Below are positions 17,166-29,280 of a stretch of 64,000 nt of DNA, one piece after another. The stretch covers positions 1 to 64,000 of the forward strand of contig NZ_SLZL01000022.1 of the NCBI RefSeq assembly GCF_004342605.1, given 5' to 3'. Position 1 is the first letter of the stretch. Every line of letters begins with the position of its first letter. A program made the position numbers and the translations under genes. Origin of the DNA: Caulobacter sp. BK020 (lineage in GTDB: Bacteria; Pseudomonadota; Alphaproteobacteria; Caulobacterales; Caulobacteraceae). A model generated the notes under the pieces. It searched no databases, had not been told where the DNA came from, and was given only the letters and a program-made list of their open reading frames with translations.

Positions 17166-17807
17166 TCAGGGACGCGGCAGGGCGGGCAGTCCGCCCAGGA
17201 TCATCCGGACGGCGAAGTCGGCGGCGCCGTCCACGTCGACCGGCCGTCGCTCCAGCATCTTGTCGCCGACCTCGCGGGCGACGGCGATGCAGGCGGCGGC
17301 GAAATAGTCAAGGTCGACCGCCGGGGCGTGGTCGTGCTCCAGCACCTTGGCGAAGGCCGCGTGGACCTCGTCGAACACCGCCTGGATCTCGGGGGTGGCG
17401 CGGGCGTGGGGAAACACCTCGCCGGCCGGTCGGTTGATCCGCCAGCTCTCGTGCTCGGCCGCCAGGAAGTCGAAATAGGCGCGGACCGCGCCGCGCAGGA
17501 AGCTCTCGAAGTCGACGGCCTTCTCGAATTCGGTCCGCAGGAGCGGCCGGAAGCGCCGCGCGCCGTCGTCGGCCAGGGCGTCGAACACCTCCTCCTTGGA
17601 CTTGTAGTAGTTGTAGAAGGTGCCGGAGGCCAAGCCGGTGCGGCGGATGATGTCGCGCACCGTGGCGGCCTCGTAGCCCAGCTCGCCGAACACCGCTCGC
17701 GCCGCGTCGAGGATCGCCTGGCGGTTGGCCACCTTGGTCCGCTCGCGCTTGCCGGGGCGGTTGTCCTCGGCCGGACCGCGGACGGGGAAATAGGCGATGT
17801 TCGACAT
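17166..17807 (-). CDS. TetR/AcrR-family transcription regulator
   Basis: This 213-residue regulator carries a typical TetR helix-turn-helix at about 25-70 (RQAILDAARAVFGELGYEAA, then VRDIIRRTGLASGTFYNYYKSKEEVFDAL). The C-terminal ligand domain is not recognisable to a specific subfamily. It lies between the monooxygenase (51-bp gap) and the esterase on the same strand and probably controls them. Confidence 0.9.
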   Translation of the reverse strand: MSNIAYFPVRGPAEDNRPGKRERTKVANRQAILDAARAVFGELGYEAATVRDIIRRTGLASGTFYNYYKSKEEVFDALADDGARRFRPLLRTEFEKAVDFESFLRGAVRAYFDFLAAEHESWRINRPAGEVFPHARATPEIQAVFDEVHAAFAKVLEHDHAPAVDLDYFAAACIAVAREVGDKMLERRPVDVDGAADFAVRMILGGLPALPRP

Positions 17808-17858
17808 CGGACGCGACTCGTGGCGAGGCCCAGATGACGCCCCGTCACGATTTCAGCC

Positions 17859-19265
17859 TCATTCCGCCGCCAGTGGCAAGGCGTCCGGCGCTCGCCCCGG
17901 CACGGGCAGGACGCCGCTCGCCGCGCGGGCCCGCTTCTCGCCGGCCGCGATCTCCTTCTTTAGGTCGGCGCAATAGACCCCGAAGTCGACCTGGATCGTG
18001 TGGCGGGCCGAGGCGTAGTAGTGGCCGGTGTGGCGCTCCTCGTCCCTGGCGGTGATGCGTTGCATCTCGGCGAGCGAGGGCGGGGCGTAGCGGCCGGTCA
18101 GGTAGGCGGCGACCAGCTTGGACTGCTGCTCGGCGAAATTGACCAGGGTCGGCAGGGCCTGGGCCAGGCCCATGTAGAAGAGGTCGGGCACGCCGGGCTT
18201 CATCATCCGCTTGAACAGCGGCAGGCGGTGGTCGGCGTCGGGAACCAGGGCTGGATCGTCGAGGAACGGGAAGCTGATCCTGTAGCCGGTGGCGAACACG
18301 ATCACGTCGACGGGCTCGACGCTGTCGTCGGCGAAGCGGACCTGCCGACCCTCCAGCGCCTTGATCGCCGGCTTGAAAGTGATGTCGCCGCAGCCGGCCC
18401 GGGTCAGGAACTCGCCGCTGACCGACGGGTGGGCCTCCAGCGGTTCGTGGTCGGGCTTGGGCAGGCCGTAGTCCTCCATCCGGCCCACATGCTTGCGGAC
18501 CAGGGCGCCGACGATCTTCAGCCCCAGCTTGCGCGGCATCCAGGGGGGCATGGCCGACTTGTCCGACGGCTTGCCGTTCAGATATTTCGGGAACACCCAG
18601 ACCCCGCGCCGGGCCGAGACGATCAGCTTGCCGGCGATCGGGCGCTGGGCCAGCTCGCTAGCGATGTCCATGGCCGAATTGCCCATGCCGACCACCATCA
18701 CGGTCTTGCCGCGCATATCGACCGGGTCGAACGGGTCGCTATAGGCGTGGGCGTGGAAGGCGACGCCGTCGAAGGTTCCGGGATAGTCGGGAACGCGCGG
18801 GTCCCAGTGGTGGCCGTTGGCGACGATCAGCACGTCGTAGAGCCGGGTCTCGCCGGTCGACAGGCTCACCGACCACAGGCCGTCCGCGTTGCGCTCGGCG
18901 CGCAGCACCTTGGTGTTGAAGGTGATGGTCTCGCGCAGGCCGAAATGGGCGACATAGGCCTTGAAATAGGCCAGGACCTGGCTGTGGTGCGGGAAGTCGG
19001 GCCAGTCGGGCGGGACCGGAAAGTCCTCGAAGGCCAGGCGCCACTTGGACGTGTCGATGTGCAGGCTTTCGTAGCAGGCCGACAGCCCGTTGGGGTTCCT
19101 GTAGTACCAGTTGCCGCCGATGTCGTCGGAGGCCTCGAAGCAGTCATAGGGCACGCCGGCGTCCTTCAGCCGCTTGGCGGTGGTGAAGCCGCTGCAGCCC
19201 GCGCCGATGATGCAGACCTTCGGAAGCCGCTTGGCGGCCATCTGGGCGGCCATCTGGGCGCTCAT
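17859..19265 (-). CDS. Flavin-containing monooxygenase / Baeyer-Villiger-type enzyme
   Basis: This 468-residue flavoprotein has the FAD fingerprint IIGAGCSGFTTAKRL (about 19-33), a second dinucleotide fold VVGMGNSAMDIASEL for NADPH, and the FMO motif FDGVAFHAHAYSDP between them. Members oxygenate ketones, amines or sulfides. The N-terminus is a small tandem repeat, MSAQMAAQMAAK, from a 12-bp DNA repeat (19240-19265). Any of three Mets could start the protein. It heads an operon with TetR and an esterase, an arrangement that suggests breakdown of a ketone through an ester. The substrate is unknown. Confidence 0.88.
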   Translation of the reverse strand: MSAQMAAQMAAKRLPKVCIIGAGCSGFTTAKRLKDAGVPYDCFEASDDIGGNWYYRNPNGLSACYESLHIDTSKWRLAFEDFPVPPDWPDFPHHSQVLAYFKAYVAHFGLRETITFNTKVLRAERNADGLWSVSLSTGETRLYDVLIVANGHHWDPRVPDYPGTFDGVAFHAHAYSDPFDPVDMRGKTVMVVGMGNSAMDIASELAQRPIAGKLIVSARRGVWVFPKYLNGKPSDKSAMPPWMPRKLGLKIVGALVRKHVGRMEDYGLPKPDHEPLEAHPSVSGEFLTRAGCGDITFKPAIKALEGRQVRFADDSVEPVDVIVFATGYRISFPFLDDPALVPDADHRLPLFKRMMKPGVPDLFYMGLAQALPTLVNFAEQQSKLVAAYLTGRYAPPSLAEMQRITARDEERHTGHYYASARHTIQVDFGVYCADLKKEIAAGEKRARAASGVLPVPGRAPDALPLAAE

Positions 19266-19346
19266 CGCGCGCCTCCCTGACTTATCGTTGTTCAGGTGAG
19301 CGTATCAGCGTTATGCGAGCCGTCAAACTGCTCTTCTTCGGCGCGA

Positions 19347-19673
19347 TCAGTTGCCGAGCGGTCGTGGCGAATAGGTGGCCGTGCAGCGCGACTTGCACTG
19401 CATCCACTGGGTCGGGCAGCTGTCGTCGTCGCCATTGGCCCGGCAGAAGAAGTAGGTGCGGTTGCAGGACGCGCGGCACTGGTCCGGATCGCGCGCCGGG
19501 GCCGCGCCGGTCAGCGGGATCAGCGGCGGCGGCAGGGCAGGGGTGTCGCTCGGGGCGGGGGCCGGGGCTTCCCGCGGCGCTTTTGGAACGACGCGCATCG
19601 GCTTGGCCGTCTGGGCCGCGGCGGAGCCGGCCAGGGCGGCGAGGATCAGCAGGCAGGCGAGGGCGCGGCGCAT
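19347..19673 (-). CDS. Secreted six-cysteine protein of unknown function
   Basis: This 108-residue protein has a signal peptide (MRRALACLLILAALAGSAAA), a Pro/Ala-rich linker (about 22-62) and a short domain with six cysteines spaced C-x3-C-x6-C-x8-C-x6-C-x3-C. The spacing is a mirror image around the centre, which suggests two helices stapled by disulfides. It probably acts in the periplasm or outside the cell. No family was recognised. It is transcribed alone between the monooxygenase operon and a LysR gene. Confidence 0.75.
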   Translation of the reverse strand: MRRALACLLILAALAGSAAAQTAKPMRVVPKAPREAPAPAPSDTPALPPPLIPLTGAAPARDPDQCRASCNRTYFFCRANGDDDSCPTQWMQCKSRCTATYSPRPLGN

Positions 19674-19745
19674 GGCGGCAGTCTAGCCGCGCCCCATTGA
19701 GGTTCGGTTAACCACGTTTGGCGCCCGCTTCGCCGTTCGCGGAAC

Positions 19746-20639
19746 TTACGGCTGCGAGGTCGCCAGGAAGGCGTCCAGCCCGTCGGCCAGGTGGTCGAAC
19801 ATCGCCCGCATCCGCAAGGTCGTGCGCAGGTCCTCGTGCATGACCAGCCAGACCGGCAGGTCGAAGCCGATCTGGCCGGGGCAGACCGGGACCAGGTCGG
19901 GCTCGCGGCGCGCCACGCCGTGCTGGACGAAACCGATGCCGAATCCGGCCCGGACGGCGGCCAGCTGGGCCAGGTCGCTGTCGGCGCGGAAGGAAAAGCC
20001 GCGCGGTGGCAGGGGCACGCGCTGGACCAGGCCGCGCAGGAACGGCGTGCCCCTGTCGAAGCCGATCAGCGCGTGGTCGGCCAGGCCGTCGAGGGTGGCG
20101 GGCGCGCCCTCGGCCTCGACATAGCGCCGGTGGGCGTAGAGGCCCAGGTGGGTGTCGGCCAGGCGGCGGGCGACCAGGGCGTCCTGGGTAGGGCGGACCA
20201 TGCGCACGGCGATGTCGGCCGCGCCGCGCAGCAGGTCCTGCTGCTGATTGTCCAGCGACAGCTCGACCGTCACGGCCGGATGCCGCGGACGAAACTCCGC
20301 CAGAAGCGGCGGCAGCACCTCGGCGCCGATGATCTCGCTGGCGGTGATGCGGACCACGCCGCGCGCCGTGTCGCCGGCCCCCGACGCCGCCCGGACCAGG
20401 GCGCTGGCGGCCCCGGCCATGGCCTGGGCGTGGGGCCTGAGGTCGAGGGCTGCGTCGGTGGGTTTCAGGCCCTGGGGCGACCGGGTGAACAGGGCCACGC
20501 CCAGGGCGTGCTCCAGGGCGGCGACCTGGCGGCCCAGGGTCGGCTGGGTCAGGCCCAGGGCCCGCGCCGCGGCCGACAGGCTGCCCTCGGTCATCACCGC
20601 CAGGAAGGCGCGGTACAGGCTCCAGTCGGGATCGCTCAT
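19746..20639 (-). CDS. LysR-family transcription regulator
   Basis: This 297-residue regulator has the LysR winged helix (LYRAFLAVMTEGSLSAAARA, then LGLTQPTLGRQVAALEHALG) and a C-terminal effector domain. It is divergent from an SDR/epimerase gene 91 bp away, the usual layout for a LysR regulator and its target. A 14-bp perfect palindrome covers its start codon. Confidence 0.92.
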   Translation of the reverse strand: MSDPDWSLYRAFLAVMTEGSLSAAARALGLTQPTLGRQVAALEHALGVALFTRSPQGLKPTDAALDLRPHAQAMAGAASALVRAASGAGDTARGVVRITASEIIGAEVLPPLLAEFRPRHPAVTVELSLDNQQQDLLRGAADIAVRMVRPTQDALVARRLADTHLGLYAHRRYVEAEGAPATLDGLADHALIGFDRGTPFLRGLVQRVPLPPRGFSFRADSDLAQLAAVRAGFGIGFVQHGVARREPDLVPVCPGQIGFDLPVWLVMHEDLRTTLRMRAMFDHLADGLDAFLATSQP

Positions 20640-20651
20640 GCATTAATGCAT
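20638..20651. promoter_or_regulatory. Palindrome at LysR start, possible operator
   Basis: ATGCATTAATGCAT is a perfect 14-nt palindrome that begins one base into the LysR start codon, in the LysR/SDR divergent region. It is AT-rich amid GC-rich sequence. It could be the binding site for LysR autocontrol, but does not fit the T-N11-A box exactly. Confidence 0.4.
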
Positions 20652-20730
20652 GGCAGATCAAGACAGTTCGTCAATTCTCGTTTGGTCTGGGCTGGCCGAT
20701 CTTACCGTCATCAACCCGATGGAGATCGAC

Positions 20731-21753
20731 ATGACCACGACCCAACGCATCGCTCTGGTGATCGGCGCGACCGGCGGCATCGGCGGCGAGGCCGCCTCGG
20801 CTCTGATCCGCCACGGCTGGACCGTGCGGGCCCTGACCCGCCGCGCCCAGCCGGCCCGGTCCGGGATCGACTGGATCCAGGGCGACGCCATGGTCGCGGC
20901 CGACGTGGCTCGCGCCGCCAAGGGCGTCCAGCTGATCGTCCACGCCGCCAACCCGCCCGGCTACCGCAACTGGGGCCAGCTGGTGCTGCCGATGTTGGAC
21001 AGCACCATCGCCGCGGCCAAGGCCGAGGGCGCGCGGATCCTGTTGCCGGGCACGGTCTATAATTTCGGTCGCGAGACCTTCCCGCGGATCGACGAGACCG
21101 CGCCGCAGGCCCCAACCACCCGCAAGGGCGGGATCCGGGCCGAGATGGAGCGGCGGCTGCGGGCGGCCTCGGCCGAGGGGACACCGGTGCTGATCGTCCG
21201 GGCCGGCGACTTCTTCGGACCGCACGCCGGCAACAACTGGTTCGGCCAGGCGGTGGTCAAGCCGGGCGGGGCCCTGACCTCGGTGACCGAGCCGGCGGCC
21301 CGGGGCGTCGCCCACGCCTGGGCCTATCTGCCGGACCTGGCCGAGACCATGGCCCGGCTGCTGGACCAGGCCGACCGCCTCGCGCCGTTCGAGGTCTTCC
21401 ATTTCGGTGGCCATCAGATGGCCTGGGGCGAGATGGCGAGCTCGGTGCGGCGGGTGACGAGCCAGCCGAACCTGCCGGTCAAGGCCTTTCCCTGGTGGCT
21501 GGTCAGCGCCCTGTCGCCGGTCGTGCCGCTGTTCCGCGAGATGGCCGAGATGCGCTACCTGTGGCGCGAGCCCCTGGCGCTGGATGACCGCAAGCTCCGG
21601 GCGTTCCTGGGCGACGTGCCGCACACGCCGCTGGATCGGGCGGTGGAAGACAGCCTGCGGGGATTGGGATGCTTGGAGAAGGAGGCCGGGGGCGAAGGAG
21701 GGGACACACACTCACGTCGAGGCCTCGCCATCTCGGCTGGGGCCCTTGGGTGA
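20731..21753 (+). CDS. NAD(P)-dependent epimerase/dehydratase-like SDR
   Basis: This 340-residue extended SDR starts at the Met of MTTTQRIALVIGATGGIGGE. GGAG lies six bases upstream (20721-20724). It has the glycine-rich TGGIGG fold and VYNFGRETFPRIDE in place of a classical YxxxK site. NmrA-like or atypical SDRs of this type often bind NAD(P) and act on sugars or quinones. The last 20 or so residues are encoded by an intergenic-type hairpin (21700-21765) and look like read-out, not part of the fold. It is divergent from lysR. Confidence 0.8.
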   Translation: MTTTQRIALVIGATGGIGGEAASALIRHGWTVRALTRRAQPARSGIDWIQGDAMVAADVARAAKGVQLIVHAANPPGYRNWGQLVLPMLDSTIAAAKAEGARILLPGTVYNFGRETFPRIDETAPQAPTTRKGGIRAEMERRLRAASAEGTPVLIVRAGDFFGPHAGNNWFGQAVVKPGGALTSVTEPAARGVAHAWAYLPDLAETMARLLDQADRLAPFEVFHFGGHQMAWGEMASSVRRVTSQPNLPVKAFPWWLVSALSPVVPLFREMAEMRYLWREPLALDDRKLRAFLGDVPHTPLDRAVEDSLRGLGCLEKEAGGEGGDTHSRRGLAISAGALG

Positions 21754-21765
21754 CTGTGTGTCCCC
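21700..21765. repeat. GGGGACA-type inverted repeat at SDR end
   Basis: GGGGACACACA (21700-21710) pairs with TGTGTGTCCCC (21755-21765) around a 44-nt loop that holds the SDR stop codon. It lies between convergent genes and shares the GGGGACA/TGTCCCC arm ends with the other palindromes of this window. Confidence 0.65.
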
Positions 21766-21781
21766 CGTTTCGGGCGCGGCG

Positions 21782-22531
21782 CTACTTCAGCTTCTCGATC
21801 AGCGCCATGGCGGCCGCCGGGTTGCGCACCTTCGCGCCGGCGATGAAATAGGCGAAGACGTCGCCGCGCTGGGCCCAGGCCTTGGTCTGCTTGGCGATGG
21901 CGTCCAGTTCGTCCGAAGTCATGCCGGTGGGCTCGTCAGGCTTGCTGGACATCAGGCGGGCATAGGTGAAGTCGGCGGTCGGCTGGTCGATGCAGGGCCA
22001 GGTCGGCTCCTCGTCGTCGACGGCGTAGACGATGGCCGCGCCGTACTGGGCGGCCAGGTCGTAGAACTGCTGGTCGGCGAAGGTCGGGCTGCGGACCTCC
22101 AGGGCATGACGGGCCGGCCGGCCGCCGATCTCCTTGGGCAGCAGTTTCAGGAAGCCCTCGAAATCGACCGGGTCGAACTTCTTGGTGGCCATGAACTGCC
22201 AGTTGATGGGGCCCAGCTTGGGGCCCAGCTCCTCCAGGCCCTGGGCCAGGAACTTCTCCAGCGAGTCGTTGTTCTCGGACAGCACCCGGCGGTTGGTGCA
22301 GAACCGGCTGGCCTTGACCGAGAACACGAAGTCGTCGGGCGTCTCGTCGCGCCACTTCTGCCAGCTGTTGGGCTTGAAGGTGGAATAGTAGGTGCCGTTG
22401 ATCTCGATGCTCGTCACCTTGGACGAGGCGTATTTCAGCTCGTCCTTCTGCTTGAGATCGTCGGGATAGAAGGTCCCCCGCCAGGGCTCGTACGTCCAGC
22501 CGCCGATGCCGGCGCGAATGGTTCCGGGCAT
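21782..22531 (-). CDS. DUF72 domain protein (YecE-like)
   Basis: This 249-residue TIM-barrel-type protein begins MPGTIRAGIGGWTYEPWRGT and contains FSVKASRFCTNRR and YARLMSSKPDEPTGMTSDEL. These match the DUF72/YecE family, widespread and of unknown function. The start at 22531 has GGAAGGGAA upstream. The reading frame continues upstream to 22603, but that part looks non-coding. Confidence 0.88.
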   Translation of the reverse strand: MPGTIRAGIGGWTYEPWRGTFYPDDLKQKDELKYASSKVTSIEINGTYYSTFKPNSWQKWRDETPDDFVFSVKASRFCTNRRVLSENNDSLEKFLAQGLEELGPKLGPINWQFMATKKFDPVDFEGFLKLLPKEIGGRPARHALEVRSPTFADQQFYDLAAQYGAAIVYAVDDEEPTWPCIDQPTADFTYARLMSSKPDEPTGMTSDELDAIAKQTKAWAQRGDVFAYFIAGAKVRNPAAAMALIEKLK

Positions 22532-22601
22532 GCAGATGTTCCCTTCCTGTTCTCGCGGCGCACCGTATTGGGGAGCGACGTTATGCGCAAGTCCGGCGAT
22601 C

Positions 22602-22706
22602 ACTTGCCCCCTACGGATCGCTTCGCGATCGTCTTCCCCCAGAGGGGGAAGAGCGCTCCGCCCCCTCGCCGCGACAGACCGCGTAGCGGTCAGGTGGGGG
22701 CAAGTC
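22602..22706. repeat. Family-C palindromic repeat
   Basis: The element runs from ACTTGCCCCCTACGGATCGC to GCGGTCAGGTGGGGGCAAGT with outer arms that are complementary (ACTTGCCCC/GGGGCAAGT). It contains the hairpin CTTCCCCCAGAGGGGGAAG. It lies between the DUF72 gene and sdaA. The inner CCCCCAGAGGGGG is shared with copies at 49203-49310 and 59878-59958. Confidence 0.75.
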
Positions 22707-22724
22707 AGCGTGAACCAGGCCCTC

Positions 22725-24113
<1,389 letters not shown>

Positions 24114-24121
24114 GATAAATT

Positions 24122-24214
24122 CCGCTCATCCCGGCGAAGGCCGGGACCCAAGCTGAGCTTGCAGGCCTGGTACCGACGCGCCGCTTGGGTCCCGGCCTTC
24201 GCCGGGATGAGCGG
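24122..24214. repeat. Family-A palindromic repeat, intergenic
   Basis: The arms CCGCTCATCCCGGCGAAGGC (left) and GCCTTCGCCGGGATGAGCGG (right) are perfectly complementary. They lie between sdaA and an M28 peptidase on the same strand. The 3' end of the transcript of the peptidase gene would fold into this hairpin. Confidence 0.88.
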
Positions 24215-24227
24215 AGCAAAAAAGAGA

Positions 24228-25883
<1,656 letters not shown>

Positions 25884-25950
25884 CGGGTCTCTCTTTTGGA
25901 GCAGATCTTGGCGCGGACCCTAGCGGGAGTGTTGGGCGGCGGCTAGGCGC

Positions 25951-26063
25951 CCTGCGTCCTTCGAGGCCCGCTTCGCGGGCGCCTCAGGAAGAGGAAGTCA
26001 AAGCCCGCCCAACGTCCTCATCCTGAGGTGCGAGCCGATAGGCGAGCCTCGAAGGACGCACGG
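25951..26063. repeat. Family-D palindromic repeat
   Basis: The left part TGCGTCCTTCGAGGCCCGCT and right part GCCTCGAAGGACGCACGG are inverted copies, with inner CGCCTCAGGA/TCCTGAGG. It lies between the M28 peptidase and threonine dehydratase genes. The closest relative is at 62577-62682. Confidence 0.85.
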
Positions 26064-26066
26064 CGG

Positions 26067-27044
26067 TCACAGCTCCCCCGCCAGCACCCGCCCATACAGC
26101 GCCGGATCCACGTTGCCGCCAGAACAGACGATCGCCGCCGCCTGGCCCTTCAGGTCGATCTTGCCGGCCAGGGCCGCCGCCAGGGCCACGCAGCCGCCGG
26201 GCTCGACCACCAGCTTCAGCACCGAGAAGGCGTAGCGCATGGCCTCGGCCACCTCGGCGTCGGTGACGGCGGCGATCCCTGACAGGGTGCGGCTGTTGAT
26301 CGGCCAGGTCAGCTCGCCCGGGATCGGGGTCAGCAGGGCGTCGCAGATCGAGCGGGCGTCTGGATCGATGGTTTCGCGCTTGCCCGAGGCCAGGGAGCGG
26401 CGGGTCTCGTCGAAGCCGCCCGGTTCGGCGCCCCAGACCTGCGTGGCCGGCGACAGCGCCTTGACCGCCGTCGAGACGCCGGCGATCAGCCCGCCGCCGC
26501 CGACCGGGCTCAGCACCCTGTCCAGCGCCACGCCCAGGGCTTCGGCCTGCTCGACGATCTCCAAGCCGACCGTGCCCTGGCCGGCGATGATGTGCGGGTC
26601 GTCATAGGACGGCACGACCACGCAGCCGCGCTCGGCGGCGATCTGGGCGGCGATGGCGACCCGGTCCTCGGTGAAGCGGTCGTAGAAGCGGATCTCGGCC
26701 CCGAAGCCCCGCGTGCCCTCGACCTTCACCGCCGGCGAGTCGGACGGCATGACGATCAGGGCCGGGCAGCCCAGCAGCTGGGCCGCCAGGGCCACGCCCT
26801 GGGCGTGGTTGCCCGACGAGAAGGCCACCACCCCGCGCCGGCGCTCGTCGTCGCTCAGCCGCGACAGGCGGTTGTAGGCGCCGCGGAACTTGAAGGCCCC
26901 GGCCCGCTGCAGGGTCTCGGGCTTGAGCAGCACCCGGCCGCCGAGTCGCTCGTTCAGCGCCGGGCTCTCGATCAGCGGCGTGCGGACGGCCTGGCCTTGG
27001 AGGCGGGCGGCGGCGGCTTGGATGTCGGAAAGGGCGATGCTCAT
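26067..27044 (-). CDS. Threonine/serine dehydratase-like PLP enzyme
   Basis: This 325-residue fold-type II PLP enzyme has the lysine motif GAFKFRGAYN, the phosphate loop FSSGNHAQGVA, and SPVGGGGLIAGVS. It lacks a C-terminal ACT regulatory domain, so it resembles catabolic threonine dehydratase or serine racemase more than biosynthetic IlvA. The reaction is probably threonine to 2-oxobutyrate and ammonia, or a serine equivalent. It is divergent from pagL. Confidence 0.87.
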   Translation of the reverse strand: MSIALSDIQAAAARLQGQAVRTPLIESPALNERLGGRVLLKPETLQRAGAFKFRGAYNRLSRLSDDERRRGVVAFSSGNHAQGVALAAQLLGCPALIVMPSDSPAVKVEGTRGFGAEIRFYDRFTEDRVAIAAQIAAERGCVVVPSYDDPHIIAGQGTVGLEIVEQAEALGVALDRVLSPVGGGGLIAGVSTAVKALSPATQVWGAEPGGFDETRRSLASGKRETIDPDARSICDALLTPIPGELTWPINSRTLSGIAAVTDAEVAEAMRYAFSVLKLVVEPGGCVALAAALAGKIDLKGQAAAIVCSGGNVDPALYGRVLAGEL

Positions 27045-27143
27045 GGCGCCCAGGTCTATCGTTCGGCGAGCGGCGCCGAAACCCTTTGCGAGCGGCGCCG
27101 TTCACGCCATAAGAGGACCAACAAGACCGCTGGGGACTACACC

Positions 27144-27752
27144 GTGAAAAAAGCCCTGTTCGTCGCCGCGGCCTGCGCCGCCGTGGCCGCCGCCGCGCCC
27201 GCCCTGGCCGGCGAAGCCTTCGTCGGCGTCTACAAGCACGACGTCACCTTCATCGGCGACGCCGTCGGCCTGGGCGCCGCGGGCCGCGAGGACGGCGTGG
27301 ACGTCCATCTGGGGTACCGCACCAACCGGATCGAAAGCCTGCGCTGGCTGGGCAAGCCCCAGGTCCACGCCATGGTGTCGATCAACAGCGAGAACACCTC
27401 CAACTTCGTGGCCGCCGGCTTCGACTGGCGGATCGAGCTGGGCCAGCCGGGCGGCTTCTACCTGCGCCCCGGCATGGGCCTGGCCTATACGGACGGCGAG
27501 ACCGGCCTGCCGCCGGCCAACGCCCCGAACATCAGCGACGAGGAACGCGCTCGCCGCACCTATCTCTATTATCACCGCATCGACTTCGGCTCGAAGGTGC
27601 TGTTCGAGCCGGAGCTGGCCCTGGGCTACGACATCAACGACAGCTGGTCGGCCGAACTGTCCTACACCCACCTGTCGAACGGCCAGATCTTCCACCAGGG
27701 CAAGAACCAGGGGCTTGACGACGCCGGGGTCCGGCTGGTCTACAAGTTCTGA
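27144..27752 (+). CDS. PagL-family lipid A 3-O-deacylase-like protein
   Basis: This 202-residue protein has a signal peptide (cut after APALA, about residue 22), then an eight-strand beta-barrel pattern ending in ...VYKF. The C-terminal motif SYTHLSNGQIF...NQGLDDAG places His176, Ser178 and Asp192 like the PagL catalytic His-Ser-Glu, with Asp instead of Glu. PagL removes the 3-O acyl chain of lipid A in the outer membrane. The GTG start at 27144 has GGGGA upstream and begins the signal peptide cleanly. The exact substrate is inferred. Confidence 0.8.
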   Translation: MKKALFVAAACAAVAAAAPALAGEAFVGVYKHDVTFIGDAVGLGAAGREDGVDVHLGYRTNRIESLRWLGKPQVHAMVSINSENTSNFVAAGFDWRIELGQPGGFYLRPGMGLAYTDGETGLPPANAPNISDEERARRTYLYYHRIDFGSKVLFEPELALGYDINDSWSAELSYTHLSNGQIFHQGKNQGLDDAGVRLVYKF

Positions 27753-27871
27753 ACCGGACGGCCCCCTTGGAGGCGGGCCGTCACGCCGATCACAAGAGAT
27801 GAAACGTCCGCCGCCGAGTCCTGTCGAAGGGCCGCGGGCGCCCTTCGGCAGGTGATAAGGCATATCTGAAC

Positions 27872-29158
<1,287 letters not shown>

Positions 29159-29280
29159 TCGGACTCCCGTCCTCCGGGCGCTCGGCGGGGCGTCCTGAGG
29201 ACGGCGAAAAAGCCGCGACAACCCGCCGCACGGTAAACGCTTGTGAACCTTGTTCGGCCAAGCTTCGCGCGAATTCAGGC

